The notes: generated by a model not told the origin, from the sequence alone. DNA of 64,000 nt from Neisseria subflava (GCF_003044935.1 NZ_POXP01000002.1:372001-436000), one strand, 5' to 3'; shown: positions 27,085-38,513, counted from the stretch's first letter. Made by a program: numbers and translations.

Positions 27085-27702
27085 ATGGATTTCAGTCAGT
27101 TGCTCAATCAGGTTTTGGGTGCGGCTCAAAAAGGCGGCAAAGCGGTGGCGGACAGTCCGCTCAATTCTTTCGGCGGCGGCGCGCTGACGGGTGCTTTGGC
27201 ATCGATGCTGTTGAAAAAGAAAAACACGAAGAAGCTGGTCAAGGCCGGCTCGGTCGCTGCTTTGGGTTTCCTGGCTTATAAAGGCTATCAAAACTGGAAA
27301 CAAAACCGCCAGCAGGACGAATTACCGCAAAGTGCTTTCCAACCTGCCGGTCTGATTGGTGAAAACCACAGCCGTGTGATTTTGCAAACGATGATTGCGG
27401 CGGCGGCTTCAGACGGCCTGATTGATGATGCGGAACGCGCGGCGATTGAGCGCGAAAGCGGCAGTGATGCGGAAACGGCGGCATGGTTGCAGGCGGAATA
27501 TGCGCAACCGGCCTCTATCGAGCAAATTGCCGCTTCTGTCGGCAGCGACGAGGCTTTGGCAGCCGAAACTTATCTGGCTGCCAGATTGGTCTGCGCGGAC
27601 TTGTCGCGCAAGGAAATCGTGTTCCTGAGCCGTTTGTCCCAAGCTTTGAATTTGGACGACCAACTGGTCGAAAGCTTGGAAAAACAGCTCGAATTGGCTT
27701 AA
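27085..27702 (+). CDS. DUF533 (YebE-like) inner-membrane protein
   Basis: 205 aa from the ATG at 27085, set by AGGAGA at 27073-27078; the frame extends upstream but without a ribosome site. The N-terminus is an amphipathic helix followed by a Gly-rich segment (SFGGGALTGALASMLL) and a short membrane helix (AGSVAALGFLAYKGY). The C-terminal half is a TerB-like helical domain (LQTMIAAAASDGLIDDAERAAI, acidic). Function is unknown; E. coli YebE is envelope-stress regulated. Confidence 0.85.
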   Translation: MDFSQLLNQVLGAAQKGGKAVADSPLNSFGGGALTGALASMLLKKKNTKKLVKAGSVAALGFLAYKGYQNWKQNRQQDELPQSAFQPAGLIGENHSRVILQTMIAAAASDGLIDDAERAAIERESGSDAETAAWLQAEYAQPASIEQIAASVGSDEALAAETYLAARLVCADLSRKEIVFLSRLSQALNLDDQLVESLEKQLELA

Positions 27703-27710
27703 GCTTGATT

Positions 27711-27747
27711 TAAAAGGCCGTCTGAAACCTGATTTCAGACGGCCTTT
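27711..27747. terminator. Inverted DUS terminator after the DUF533 gene
   Basis: Stem of about 15 bp, 9-base loop and TTTC; 9 nt past the stop. Confidence 0.85.
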
Positions 27748-27801
27748 CGACTTAATTTCAGAGTAAAATAACCCTTTCGACATATTAAAGGCTGTCTGAA
27801 C

Positions 27802-28722
27802 ATGAATAAACTTTTTTCCACATTCAAAACGTTTTTAGCCGCTTCGTCCGTTTTGGTATTGGCTGCCTGTCCGAGCGGCAACGCGCCGCAATCCAAACCT
27901 TCTACGCAGGGTCAAAATACGGTTTCGCATACTGCACCCAAACCGAAAGCCACGGTTGCACTGGCTTTGGGTGGCGGCGCGTCCAAAGGCTTTGCCCATA
28001 TCGGGATTATTAAGGTTTTGAAAGAAAACAATATTCCGGTCAAAATTGTTACCGGTACATCCGCAGGCTCGATTGTCGGCAGTATGTACGCTTCGGGAAT
28101 GTCGCCCGACCGCCTCGAATTGGAAGCGGAAATTTTGGGTAAAACCGATTTGGTGGATTTGACCTTGTCCACCAGCGGCTTCATCAAAGGCGAAAAACTG
28201 CAAAACTACATCAACCGCAAAGTCGGCAACCGCCCGATGCAGCAGTTCCCCATCAAATTTGCCGCCGTTGCGACCGATTTTGAAAGCGGCAAACCAGTGG
28301 TGTTCAACGTAGGCAATGCCGGACAGGCCGTCCGCGCTTCCGCGTCGATTCCGAACGTATTCCAGCCTGTCGTCATCGGCAACCGCAAATATGTAGACGG
28401 CGGCCTGTCGCAGCCCGTACCGGTCAGCGCGGCGAAAAAAATGGGCGCAAACTTCATCATTGCCGTCGATATTTCCGCCCGTCCGGCCAAAAATGTCAGC
28501 CAAGGCATGTTCTCCTATCTTGACCAAACCTTCAACGTGATGAGCCAAACTGCGTTGCGCCAAGAATTGGGACAAGCCAATGTGGTCATCAAACCGCAGG
28601 TTTTGGAGCTGGGTTCGGTTGGCGGTTTTGACCAAAAACAACGCGCCATCCAATTGGGCGAACAGGCCGCACGCGCCGCGCTGCCTGAAATCAAACGCAA
28701 ACTGGCGGCATATCAGTATTAA
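27802..28722 (+). CDS. Patatin-like phospholipase lipoprotein
   Basis: 306 aa. A lipoprotein signal ends LVLAAC, with Cys at about residue 23. The patatin fold has the oxyanion loop GGGASKGFAHIG, the nucleophile motif GTSAGS and the catalytic Asp in DGGLSQP. Patatin enzymes hydrolyse phospholipid acyl esters with a Ser-Asp dyad. Its lipid anchor suggests action at the periplasmic face of the outer or inner membrane, possibly in phospholipid turnover. A DUS-like GGCTGTCTGAAC lies just before the start. Confidence 0.9.
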   Translation: MNKLFSTFKTFLAASSVLVLAACPSGNAPQSKPSTQGQNTVSHTAPKPKATVALALGGGASKGFAHIGIIKVLKENNIPVKIVTGTSAGSIVGSMYASGMSPDRLELEAEILGKTDLVDLTLSTSGFIKGEKLQNYINRKVGNRPMQQFPIKFAAVATDFESGKPVVFNVGNAGQAVRASASIPNVFQPVVIGNRKYVDGGLSQPVPVSAAKKMGANFIIAVDISARPAKNVSQGMFSYLDQTFNVMSQTALRQELGQANVVIKPQVLELGSVGGFDQKQRAIQLGEQAARAALPEIKRKLAAYQY

Positions 28723-28738
28723 TCATCCGCCGTTTGAA

Positions 28739-28774
28739 CAGGCCGTCTGAAAGTATGTTTTTCAGACGGCCTTT
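28739..28774. terminator. Inverted DUS terminator after the patatin gene
   Basis: DUS arms with a 10-base loop, TTTC; ends the unit before the RNB gene. Confidence 0.82.
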
Positions 28775-28830
28775 CTTGTGCAAATCTGCTAAAATCACGC
28801 GTTTCCTACAAATCATAAAATCCTAAAAAA

Positions 28831-30687
28831 ATGAATATCTTTTACGAAGAGTCCGGCCAATTCAAAGTTGCCTCCATCGTCCAAAAAAACGACGCCACCT
28901 ACCAAGTCGATACCCAACACGGCAAACGCACCAAAGTGAAGGCAAACAATGTCTTTGCCGAATTTGACGGCGATATGGCGACGTTTTTGGAGAACGCGCA
29001 AGCGCAGGCGGCGGACATCGACACCGATTTATTGTGGGAAGTATGCGGCGAAGAGGAATTTACCGCCGAAGCCATCGCCGAAGAATATTACGGCCATGCG
29101 CCGACCAAAACCGAGCTGGCGGCGACTTTGATTGCGCTTTACGCCGCGCCGATGTATTTCTACAAAAAAGCCAAAGGCGTGTTCAAAGCCGCGCCCGAAG
29201 AAACTTTAAAACAAGCACTTGCCGCCATCGAACGCAAAAAACAGCAAGACGCGCAAATCGATGCTTGGGCGGAAGCCTTGAAACGCGGCGAGATGCCGTC
29301 TGAAATCGCGGCGGATTTGAAAACCATCTTACACGCGCCCGACAAGCAGTCGCTGACCTACAAAGCCTTTACCAAAGCCGCCGATGCATTGAAAACCTCC
29401 GCCTACGAATTGGCGAAAAAAACGGGCGGCATTACGTCCATTCCCCAATACCTGCAAGACGGGTTTGAAATCAAATACTTCCCCAAAGGAACAGGCTTCC
29501 CCGACCTTCCGCTTCCTGAAATGCCCGACTTACCCAAGGCTGATGTTACCGCCTTTTCCATTGACGACGAATCAACCACCGAAGTCGATGATGCCTTGAG
29601 CCTGACCGACTTGGGCAATGGCACGAAGCGCGTCGGTATCCACATCGCCGCGCCGTCGCTTGCCATTAAACAAGGCGACAAAATGGAAAAAAACATCATG
29701 GAACGCTTAAGCACGGTTTATTTCCCCGGCGGCAAAATCACTATGTTGCCCGAAAACTGGATTGCCGCATTCAGCCTTGATGCAGGCGCATACCGCCCTT
29801 CCATCAGCATTTATTTCGATGTGGACAACGGGTTCAACGTCGGCGTGCCAACCTGCAAAATCGAAGCGGTCAACATCGCCGAAAACCTGCGCATTCAAAC
29901 CATCGAGCCGCATTTCAACGCCGAAACCGGCTTGGACGAAGCAGGCGAAATGATGTTTGCCCACCATCAAAACCTGATTTGGTTCTATCAATTCGCCATC
30001 GCCCTGCAAAAAGCGCGCGGCAAATACGAGCCCGACCGTGCGCCGCAATACGATTACAGCATCGAATTGGATGAGGAAGGCAACGTATCCGTCGTCCGCC
30101 GCGAACGCGGTTCGCCCATTGATACGCTGGTCAGCGAGATGATGATTCTTGCTAACAGCACTTGGGCTCAAATGCTGGACGAAAACGAGCTGCCCGGCCT
30201 TTTCCGCGTCCAACCGGCAGGCAAAGTGCGTATGAGCACCAAATCCGAGCCGCACATCGGCATGGGCGTGCAGCATTACGGCTGGTTTACCTCGCCGCTG
30301 CGCCGCGCCGCCGACTACATCAACCAAAAGCAGCTGATCAGCCTGATCGACGACACTGCCGAGCCGCTGTATCAAAACAGCGATGCCGAGCTTTTCGCCG
30401 CGCTACGCGACTTTGATGCCGCCTATACCGCCTACGCCGACTTCCAACGCCAAATGGAAGCCTACTGGAGCCTCGTTTATCTGCAGCAGCAAGGCACGAG
30501 TGAGCTGACGGCCACCATCCTCAAAGAAGACCTCGTCCGCATTGAAGGCCTGCCGCTGGTCACGCGCGCGACCGGCATTCCGTTTGATGCGCTGCCCAAA
30601 TCGCAGGCATTGTTCAAAATCACTGAATTGGATGCCGAGAAGCAGTTTATCGCGCTTAACTATCAAAAAGCCGTTTTACCGGGCTGA
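28831..30687 (+). CDS. RNB-domain ribonuclease (RNase II/R family)
   Basis: 618 aa, shorter than RNase R. The catalytic RNB domain starts near residue 235 (DVTAFSIDDESTTEVDDALSL, with the conserved Asp cluster). It continues through GVHIAAPSLAI-like, YFPGGKITMLPENW, and RVQPAGKVRMSTKSEPHIGMGVQHYGWFTSPLRRAADYINQ with the RxxxD nucleic-acid clamp. The N-terminal 200 residues replace the usual cold-shock domains with a helical region. It would degrade RNA 3'-5'. I do not give rnb or rnr because the domain layout fits neither exactly. Confidence 0.88.
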   Translation: MNIFYEESGQFKVASIVQKNDATYQVDTQHGKRTKVKANNVFAEFDGDMATFLENAQAQAADIDTDLLWEVCGEEEFTAEAIAEEYYGHAPTKTELAATLIALYAAPMYFYKKAKGVFKAAPEETLKQALAAIERKKQQDAQIDAWAEALKRGEMPSEIAADLKTILHAPDKQSLTYKAFTKAADALKTSAYELAKKTGGITSIPQYLQDGFEIKYFPKGTGFPDLPLPEMPDLPKADVTAFSIDDESTTEVDDALSLTDLGNGTKRVGIHIAAPSLAIKQGDKMEKNIMERLSTVYFPGGKITMLPENWIAAFSLDAGAYRPSISIYFDVDNGFNVGVPTCKIEAVNIAENLRIQTIEPHFNAETGLDEAGEMMFAHHQNLIWFYQFAIALQKARGKYEPDRAPQYDYSIELDEEGNVSVVRRERGSPIDTLVSEMMILANSTWAQMLDENELPGLFRVQPAGKVRMSTKSEPHIGMGVQHYGWFTSPLRRAADYINQKQLISLIDDTAEPLYQNSDAELFAALRDFDAAYTAYADFQRQMEAYWSLVYLQQQGTSELTATILKEDLVRIEGLPLVTRATGIPFDALPKSQALFKITELDAEKQFIALNYQKAVLPG

Positions 30688-30707
30688 TAACGTTATTCCG
30701 TTTGAAA

Positions 30708-30772
30708 AAAGGCCGTCTGAACGAAGAAACAGAAATCTTTGATTTCGTTTTCATCCCTGTTCAGACGGCCTT
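30708..30772. terminator. Long-loop inverted DUS after the RNB gene
   Basis: Two DUS arms separated by a loop of about 41 bases that itself contains GAAAT/ATTTC pairing; a weaker terminator. Confidence 0.6.
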
Positions 30773-30822
30773 CATCATCTAAAAATGCTACAATTCCCTT
30801 TTTCTGCCCATCATTTCAAACC

Positions 30823-31050
30823 ATGAAAAAAAACGCCCCCCAATCCTTTGAAGAAGCCTTATCCCGCCTCGAAACCCTGACCCAGGCCATGCAAAGCAGC
30901 GAAATGCCGCTGGAAGACGCTTTGGCCGCCTATCAGGAAGGCAACGAATTGGTCAGATACTGCCAAACCAAATTGGCGGAAGTCGAGCAGAAACTGCAAG
31001 TCTTGGATGCCGGCGAACTGAAGGAGTTGAACCTTGAACCCGGCGAATGA
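30823..31050 (+). CDS. xseB: Exodeoxyribonuclease VII small subunit
   Basis: 75 aa from the ATG at 30823, full length for XseB. It shows [33 protein letters not shown] and EQKLQVLD, the family's two-helix pattern. It partners with XseA (encoded elsewhere) in single-strand DNA degradation. Its end overlaps ispA by 17 nt, the arrangement found in many Proteobacteria. Confidence 0.93.
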   Translation: MKKNAPQSFEEALSRLETLTQAMQSSEMPLEDALAAYQEGNELVRYCQTKLAEVEQKLQVLDAGELKELNLEPGE

Positions 31051-31930
31051 ACTCAAAACATGGCAGCAAAAAGCCCAAGCACAAACCGAATTGCTGCTGG
31101 CGCATTTCTTGCCGTCTGAAAGCCAAGTGCCGCATACGCTGCACGAAGCCATGCGTTACGTTACCCTCGGCGGCGGCAAACGGCTGCGCCCGCTCTTGGT
31201 GCTTGCCGCGTCCGAATTGGGCGAAGCAAACCAAAATGCCGTCAAGCAGGCGATGGCGGCCATCGAAATGGTACACGTCTATTCGCTGGTTCACGACGAT
31301 ATGCCGGCGATGGACAACGACAGTCTGCGCCGCGGCAAACCGACCTGCCATGTGCAATACGATGAAGCAACCGCCCTTTTGGTCGGCGATGCGTTGCAAA
31401 CCCAAGCCTTTGATGTACTGAGCCGTCCGACAGGCCTGCCTGCCGAACGTCAGCTTGCCATGTTGTCCACACTGGCCCAAGCATCCGGCAGTCTCGGCAT
31501 GGCGGGCGGACAAGCCATCGACCTTGCCAATGTCGGCAAAGCCATGAATCAGGCCGAACTGGAACAGATGCACAGCCTCAAAACCGGCGCGCTCATCCGT
31601 GCTGCCGTGGCCTTAGGCGCACTTTCCTGCCCGGACTTAACACCGGCGCAAATCCAAACCTTAGACCGCTACGCCGCCAAATTGGGTCTGGCTTTCCAAG
31701 TGATCGACGATGTATTGGACTGCGAAGCCGATACCGCCACCTTGGGCAAAACCGCCGGCAAAGACTTGGACAACGACAAACCGACCTACGTCAAACTGAT
31801 GGGCCTTCAGGCCGCGCGTACTTACGCAGAAACGCTGATTGCAGAAGCCGTTGCCCTGATCGAGCCATTCGGCGACAAAGCCCTGCGCCTGCACCAACTG
31901 GCCGAGTTTGTTACCGCACGGAAAAACTAA
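31034..31930 (+). CDS. ispA: Farnesyl diphosphate synthase
   Basis: 298 aa with a TTG start at 31034 preceded by AAGGAG (31021-31026, spacing 7), which supports this unusual start inside the end of xseB. First Asp-rich motif is [18 protein letters not shown] and the second is [17 protein letters not shown] and the chain-length region are typical of short-chain trans-prenyl synthases. It makes C15-PP for undecaprenyl and ubiquinone synthesis. dxs, which often follows ispA, is absent here; a terminator comes 18 nt later. Confidence 0.94.
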   Translation: MNPANELKTWQQKAQAQTELLLAHFLPSESQVPHTLHEAMRYVTLGGGKRLRPLLVLAASELGEANQNAVKQAMAAIEMVHVYSLVHDDMPAMDNDSLRRGKPTCHVQYDEATALLVGDALQTQAFDVLSRPTGLPAERQLAMLSTLAQASGSLGMAGGQAIDLANVGKAMNQAELEQMHSLKTGALIRAAVALGALSCPDLTPAQIQTLDRYAAKLGLAFQVIDDVLDCEADTATLGKTAGKDLDNDKPTYVKLMGLQAARTYAETLIAEAVALIEPFGDKALRLHQLAEFVTARKN

Positions 31931-31945
31931 ACCTGCAAATAAAAT

Positions 31946-31989
31946 AAAGGCCGTCTGAAACCTGATTTTAGGTTTCAGACGGCCTTTTT
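31946..31989. terminator. Inverted DUS terminator after ispA
   Basis: Extended stem (AAAGGCCGTCTGAAACCT) with a short loop and T5. Confidence 0.88.
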
Positions 31990-32088
31990 AACAGCCTGTT
32001 TGGCTTAGGTATCCCATACCGAATACAGAGCCTTCAAAGTGCATGAAACACCCTGCAAACAGCGTTCACAAAGCCTCAACCTGTCTGT

Positions 32089-33621
32089 TTAATCCAATAG
32101 GGCATCTACGAACGCTCTGGCATTAAACGGACGCAAATCGTCGATACCTTCGCCTACGCCGATGTAGCGGACAGGAACAGGGCGGTCGGAGGCAAGGGCG
32201 GCAAGGATGCCGCCTTTGGCCGTACCGTCGAGCTTGGTCACAATAAGGCCGGTCAGACCCAGAGCTTCGTCAAAGGCTTTTACTTGGTTGACGGCGTTTT
32301 GACCGATGTTCGCATCCAAAACAACGATGATTTCATGTGGCGCATCAGGCATGGCTTTTTGCAGCACGCGTTTCACTTTTTTGATTTCTTCCATCAAATG
32401 AAGCTGCGTTGGCAGGCGTCCGGCGGTGTCGGCAAGCACGATGTCAATCCCGCGCGCTTTCGCAGCTTGGACGGCATCGAAGCAAACTGCTGCGGAATCG
32501 CCTGTGGTTTGCGAAATCACGGTCACATTATTGCGCTCGCCCCAAGCTTGAAGCTGCTCACGCGCGGCGGCACGGAAAGTATCGCCTGCCGCCAGCAGCA
32601 CAGATTTACCCTGAGATTGGAAGTATTTGGCCAATTTGCCGATAGACGTGGTTTTGCCTGCGCCGTTGATACCGGCAAGCATAATCACGAAAGGCTCCTT
32701 GGTTTCCGGCAAGACCAAAGGTTTTTCCAAAGGCTTAATCAAGTCATACAGCGCATCTTTCAGCGCACCGCGCAATTCGTTGCCGTCTTTGAGGCCTTTG
32801 AGGCTGACGCGGTCGCGCACGTCTTTCATCAAGTACTCGGTGGCTTCCATGCCCATATCGCTGGTAATCAGCACAGTTTCCAGCTCTTCGTACAAATCCT
32901 CGTCGATTTGTCCGCCGCCGAACACGCCGGCCAACGATTTTGCCATTTTGTCGCGTGATTTGGTCAAGCCTTGTTTCAAACGTGCAGCCCAACTGAGCTT
33001 GGGTTCTTCTGCCGGAGCAGGGGCTTCAGCCGGTGTTTCCGCAACGGCTTCTTGAACTTGCTCGACAGTCTCACTAACTGCCTCAACAGCTTCTTCTTTG
33101 ACTGCTTCGGCCTGTTCTGCTACTTCCTCAGCAGCCTCGGCCACTTCAGACGGCATCTCGGCAACGGTTTCTTGAACCTGTTCAACAGCCTCGCTGACAG
33201 TTTCAACGGCTGCTTCTTTTACCGCCTCAGCCTGTTCTGCTACTTCTTCAACAACCTCGGCTACTTCAGCCGGCATCTCGGCAACGGTTTCTTGAACCTG
33301 TTCAACAGCCTCGCTGACGGTTTCAACAGCCGCTTCTTTTGCCGCTTCAACGTGTTCTTCTACTTTTTCGACTGTTTCAGACGGTGTTTCGGTCAAAGCT
33401 TCCCGAACCTGCCCGACGGTTTCGCTGACAGTTTCAACAGCCGATTCGACAACTGATTCAACATGCCCTTTGACTCTTTCTGCTAAAGATTCGGCATCTT
33501 CTTTAATATTTTCAACTACTTGAGCAACTTCAGATTCTACTTTTGCTGCGGTTTCCTGAACTTGAGCCTCCTCAGGAGCCGGAGTTTCCTGTTTTTTCTT
33601 GCGACGGAAGAAGCTGAACAT
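32089..33621 (-). CDS. ftsY: Signal recognition particle receptor FtsY with a repeat-expanded acidic domain
   Basis: 510 aa. The C-terminal NG GTPase domain (about residue 200 onward) has GINGAGKTTSIGKLA (G1), DTAGR (G3), TKLDGTAKGG (G4) and GVGEGIDDLRPF. The N-terminal acidic A region is about 190 residues of near-identical 40-residue repeats (VETVSEAVEQVQETVAEMP...). These are coded by about three 120-bp repeats at 33001-33360. FtsY docks ribosome-SRP complexes to the membrane. The A region binds lipid/SecYEG and varies in length, so the repeats probably alter copy number between strains. Confidence 0.95.
   Translation of the reverse strand: MFSFFRRKKKQETPAPEEAQVQETAAKVESEVAQVVENIKEDAESLAERVKGHVESVVESAVETVSETVGQVREALTETPSETVEKVEEHVEAAKEAAVETVSEAVEQVQETVAEMPAEVAEVVEEVAEQAEAVKEAAVETVSEAVEQVQETVAEMPSEVAEAAEEVAEQAEAVKEEAVEAVSETVEQVQEAVAETPAEAPAPAEEPKLSWAARLKQGLTKSRDKMAKSLAGVFGGGQIDEDLYEELETVLITSDMGMEATEYLMKDVRDRVSLKGLKDGNELRGALKDALYDLIKPLEKPLVLPETKEPFVIMLAGINGAGKTTSIGKLAKYFQSQGKSVLLAAGDTFRAAAREQLQAWGERNNVTVISQTTGDSAAVCFDAVQAAKARGIDIVLADTAGRLPTQLHLMEEIKKVKRVLQKAMPDAPHEIIVVLDANIGQNAVNQVKAFDEALGLTGLIVTKLDGTAKGGILAALASDRPVPVRYIGVGEGIDDLRPFNARAFVDALLD
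33001..33360. repeat. ftsY: 120-bp tandem repeats within ftsY
   Basis: Blocks starting at 33001, 33121 and 33241 are alike. For example CGGCATCTCGGCAACGGTTT recurs exactly 120 bases apart (33151 and 33271). The period keeps frame (40 codons). Confidence 0.85.
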
Positions 33622-33706
33622 TAAATTTTCCTTTTAATTTTAGAAACTTGAAATAGGGAGTATTGTAGCGTATTTTACATGGCAAGGTTGTCTGAAAATC
33701 AAGGTT

Positions 33707-33734
33707 GTCAGGTTTTGGCATTTCCAACGTCTAA
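33707..33734 (+). promoter_or_regulatory. Candidate sigma-E promoter of msrAB
   Basis: GTCAG at 33707-33711 and CGTCTAA at 33728-33734, spacing 16, the same as upstream of the hvf cluster. The start codon is at 33767, giving a leader of about 26 nt. Confidence 0.75.
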
Positions 33735-33766
33735 CAAGACAAACCATCCATACAGGAAACATAGAG

Positions 33767-35335
33767 ATGAATCCCCGCACATTATTTTCACTTTGCACCA
33801 AGTTCGGCTGCCTGCTTGTACTTGGCGCCTGCTCATCCAAAATGATGGATACCGAAGCCGCAACCGTACCACAGGCATTGTCCTCGTTGAAAACCCCTGA
33901 CAACCGCCCTGCCACTATTTACCTGCAAAAAGACAAACCCACCCTGATTAAATTTTGGGCAAGTTGGTGTCCTTTGTGTTTGTCCGAATTGGGACAAACC
34001 GAAAAATGGGCGCAAGATACAAAATTCGGTTCTGCCAACCTGATTACCGTTGCCTCGCCCGGTTTTCTACACGAGAAAAAAGACGGCGACTTCCAAAAAT
34101 GGTATGCCGGTTTGAACTATCCTAAGCTGCCCGTCGTGACCGACAACGGCGGCACCATCGCCCAAAGCCTGAATATCAGTGTTTACCCTTCATGGGCATT
34201 AATCGGCAAAGACGGCGATGTGCAGCGCATCGTCAAAGGCAGCATCAACGAAGCGCAGGCATTGGCATTAATCCGCGACCCAAATGCCGACATAGGCCGT
34301 CTGAAAAATTCGTTCTACAAACCCGACACACAGAAAAAGGATTCAGCAATCATGAATACGCGCACCATCTACCTCGCCGGCGGCTGCTTCTGGGGCTTGG
34401 AAGCCTATTTCCAACGCATAGACGGCGTGGTTGACGCCGTATCCGGCTACGCCAACGGCAAAACGAAAAATCCGAGCTACGAAGACGTGTCCTACCACGA
34501 CACGGGTCATGCCGAGACCGTCAAAGTGACCTACGATGCCGACAAACTCAGCCTCGACAACATCCTGCAATACTATTTCCGCGTCGTTGACCCAACCAGC
34601 CTCAACAAACAAGGTAACGACATCGGCACGCAATACCGCAGCGGCGTGTACTACACCGACCCCGCCGAAAAAGCCGTTATCGCCGCCGCCCTCAAACGCG
34701 AGCAGCAAAAATACCAACAGCCCCTCGTCGTCGAAAACGAGCCGCTGCAAAACTTCTACGACGCTGAGGAATACCATCAGGACTACCTGATTAAAAACCC
34801 CAACGGCTATTGCCACATCGACATCCGCAAAGCCGACGAACCGCTGCCGGGCAAAATCAAAGCCGCCCCGCAAGGCAAAGGCTTTGACGCGGCAACGTAT
34901 AAAAAACCCAGCGCTGCCGAACTCAAACGCCTTCTGACCGAAGAGCAATACCAAGTTACCCAAAACAGCGCGACCGAATATGCCTTCAGCCACGAATACG
35001 ACCACTTGTTCAAACCCGGTATTTATGTGGACATCGTTAGCGGCGAACCCCTGTTCAGCTCTGCCGACAAATTCGATTCCGGCTGCGGCTGGCCGAGCTT
35101 CACCCATCCAATTAATGCCTCCGCCGTTACCGAACACGACGATTTCAGCTACAACATGCGCCGCACCGAAGTGCGCAGCCATGCCGCCGACTCACACTTG
35201 GGACACGTCTTCGCCGATGGCCCGAAAGACAAAGGCGGCCTGCGCTATTGCATCAACGGCGCAAGTTTGAAATTCATTCCTTTGGAAGAAATGGACGCCG
35301 CCGGCTACGGTGCATTGAAAGACAAAGTGAAATAA
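33767..35335 (+). CDS. msrAB: Three-domain thioredoxin-MsrA-MsrB methionine sulfoxide reductase (PilB)
   Basis: 522 aa. The N-terminal export signal has a lipobox-like LGAC at residues 19-22. The thioredoxin domain carries WCPLC (about 66-70). The MsrA domain has GGCFWG (about 206-211, catalytic Cys) and GTQYRSG. The MsrB domain has [20 protein letters not shown] and the resolving/catalytic RYCINGASL. The fusion repairs both sulfoxide epimers in envelope proteins, with electrons through the N-terminal domain. In meningococcus msrAB is controlled by sigma-E/MseR, both of which are encoded 28 kb to the left, and the same promoter boxes occur here. Confidence 0.97.
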   Translation: MNPRTLFSLCTKFGCLLVLGACSSKMMDTEAATVPQALSSLKTPDNRPATIYLQKDKPTLIKFWASWCPLCLSELGQTEKWAQDTKFGSANLITVASPGFLHEKKDGDFQKWYAGLNYPKLPVVTDNGGTIAQSLNISVYPSWALIGKDGDVQRIVKGSINEAQALALIRDPNADIGRLKNSFYKPDTQKKDSAIMNTRTIYLAGGCFWGLEAYFQRIDGVVDAVSGYANGKTKNPSYEDVSYHDTGHAETVKVTYDADKLSLDNILQYYFRVVDPTSLNKQGNDIGTQYRSGVYYTDPAEKAVIAAALKREQQKYQQPLVVENEPLQNFYDAEEYHQDYLIKNPNGYCHIDIRKADEPLPGKIKAAPQGKGFDAATYKKPSAAELKRLLTEEQYQVTQNSATEYAFSHEYDHLFKPGIYVDIVSGEPLFSSADKFDSGCGWPSFTHPINASAVTEHDDFSYNMRRTEVRSHAADSHLGHVFADGPKDKGGLRYCINGASLKFIPLEEMDAAGYGALKDKVK

Positions 35336-35347
35336 CGGATTAAATCG

Positions 35348-35386
35348 AAAAAGGCCGTCTGAAAAAGATTTCAGACGGCCTTTTTA
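35348..35386. terminator. Inverted DUS terminator between msrAB and purB
   Basis: Stem AAAAGGCCGTCTGAAA, short loop, T5; serves both converging genes. Confidence 0.88.
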
Positions 35387-35464
35387 ATTTGTCGGATGTA
35401 GAGAGCGGTTTCTTATCTATCAGAAAATCTCAATAACTAAGAAGGTGCGCCCTACAAAAACCTT

Positions 35465-36932
<1,468 letters not shown>

Positions 36933-37045
36933 CAGCGTATTTTTCATAAATTTCTTTTCAGAGGTTCAACTTTGCAAAATCGATTTACGATATATGCCAT
37001 CTTCACGGATAATATCGACTGACTTTTTGTAAATAATGAGGTTTT

Positions 37046-37486
37046 ATGAATATCAAACGTTTTTCGCTGGCTGCAACCGTATTTGCAGCTTTGATGTTGA
37101 GTGCCTGTGAAACAACAACCACATCGAGCAGCGGCAGCAGCTGGACCAATATCGGCACCATCTCTGAAGGCAATATCAAAGTAGCCATTGATAGAAGCAG
37201 CATTAAAAGAAATGGCGCACTGGTTACTTTCCGCGATAAAAAAACCGTTTCCAAACTGAAAGAAGAGCGTTTCGTCAACACGCCGGCCTATAAAACGGCC
37301 ATCGGCAGTTGGGAAATTCATTGCTCAAACAAAACTTATCGCCTGGCAGCGCTGCAACTGATGGACGAACACGGCCGAGTGATTTCCAACCAAAGCTATA
37401 CGCCAACCAGCATCCGCCCAATGAGCGTCATGAGCGGCACGATTACTGAAAAACAATACGAAACAGTGTGCGGACATAAGCTTTAA
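37046..37486 (+). CDS. Small lipoprotein resembling adhesin E
   Basis: 146 aa with a lipoprotein signal ending LMLSAC (Cys at residue 21), then a Thr/Ser linker and a single domain of about 115 residues. The visible pattern (WTNIGTISEGNIKVAIDRSSIK, WEIHCSNKTYRLAAL, and a final VCGHKL) has two Cys. It matches the Haemophilus adhesin-E type fold as annotated in several neisserial genomes. Surface exposure and ligands are unproven. Confidence 0.65.
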   Translation: MNIKRFSLAATVFAALMLSACETTTTSSSGSSWTNIGTISEGNIKVAIDRSSIKRNGALVTFRDKKTVSKLKEERFVNTPAYKTAIGSWEIHCSNKTYRLAALQLMDEHGRVISNQSYTPTSIRPMSVMSGTITEKQYETVCGHKL

Positions 37487-37871
37487 TCCACACTTATTCA
37501 CAAAGTTATCCACACTTTAAATATTTAAAAGGCCGTCTGAATGCTTTAAATATCAAGTTTCAGACGGCCTTTTTATGTTTTGATGGAAATTTATCTTCAA
37601 ATTTATCCACAAAATTTGTTTATTCAAAAATAATTTATTACAGCGATTCATTCACGCTCAAAATTTGCTTCATTCTTTGCAAGGGCATTTCACAAAATAC
37701 TGCTTTCTACTCTATTTACTGACTTACTATCTACTTAATCGAGCTGTATTTACAGACTACCATGCATCAAACTGGATCTGCGCTAAATGCTTTTCACACA
37801 GGTATTCCAATCTTTTGGAAAAAACTTTCTTCTCCAAATAAACACCTTTCCTTTGATGATACAGCCCATCT
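37487..37871. other. 385-bp gene-free AT-rich stretch with two perfect DnaA boxes
   Basis: Contains TTATCCACA at 37506-37514 and 37603-37611, and an inverted DUS at 37527-37575 whose loop is also partly self-pairing (TTTAAATATT...). I see no coding potential. Confidence 0.7.
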
Positions 37872-38447
37872 TTAACGCAGCCTTGCCCCTGTTTCTCCGT
37901 CAATAATCTGGCTGGGCGTTTTCTGCTTACCTATCAATCCGCCTACAACCCAAACTTTCCTGCCAAACTGTCTTCTGACTTCCCTTTCCGTTTTACACGC
38001 CCGTTTTCCTGCGCGATTGCATGAAGTAGAGACTAAAGGCATTTCCAAAACCTGACACAAACGCCTTGCACCTGCGTGCGCAGGAACCCTGACAGCCAAT
38101 TTACTGCGTCTTTTCCCCCGCAATGAGGACAATACTTTTTTGCCGGCCGGCAATAAGAAAGTTTTCGGAGCCGGCCATGCTTCATGCAGCATGGTTTGGA
38201 TATTTTCAGACGGTCTTTGCAACAAAGGTTGCAACTGTTCCAAGCTATGACCAATGACAATCATGCCTTTGTGTTGCGGTCGTTTTTTCAGATGAATCAG
38301 TTGATTGAGTGCTTTTGGCAAAGTAGGGATACAGCCCAAGCCATAGCAAGACTCGGTAGGATAGGCGACCAAACCGCCTTTTTTAAGATGCGCCTGCAGC
38401 CTGCGTTGGGCTGCAGCCGATAAAATTCTGGGGAACATCATCATCAT
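37872..38447 (-). CDS. tsaC: Threonylcarbamoyl-AMP synthase TsaC
   Basis: 191 aa with the YrdC/Sua5 fold: AYPTESCYGLGC near the N-terminus, HLKKRPQHKGMIVIG, AWPAPKTFLLPA, LAVRVPAH and STSCNRAGKRA. It makes threonylcarbamoyl-AMP for the t6A modification of ANN-reading tRNAs. Four ATG codons in a row leave the exact start open; 38447 is the first. Confidence 0.9.
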   Translation of the reverse strand: MMMMFPRILSAAAQRRLQAHLKKGGLVAYPTESCYGLGCIPTLPKALNQLIHLKKRPQHKGMIVIGHSLEQLQPLLQRPSENIQTMLHEAWPAPKTFLLPAGKKVLSSLRGKRRSKLAVRVPAHAGARRLCQVLEMPLVSTSCNRAGKRACKTEREVRRQFGRKVWVVGGLIGKQKTPSQIIDGETGARLR

Positions 38448-38449
38448 AC

Positions 38450-38502
38450 CAAGGCCGTCTGAAACTGCGATTGTCGGACAATCTGTGTTCAGACGGCCTA
38501 TT
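38450..38502. terminator. Inverted DUS between purD and tsaC
   Basis: DUS arms with a loop of about 28 bases that contains a second small inverted repeat (GATTGTC/GACAATC). Confidence 0.65.
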
Positions 38503-38513
38503 TCTATTCATTA

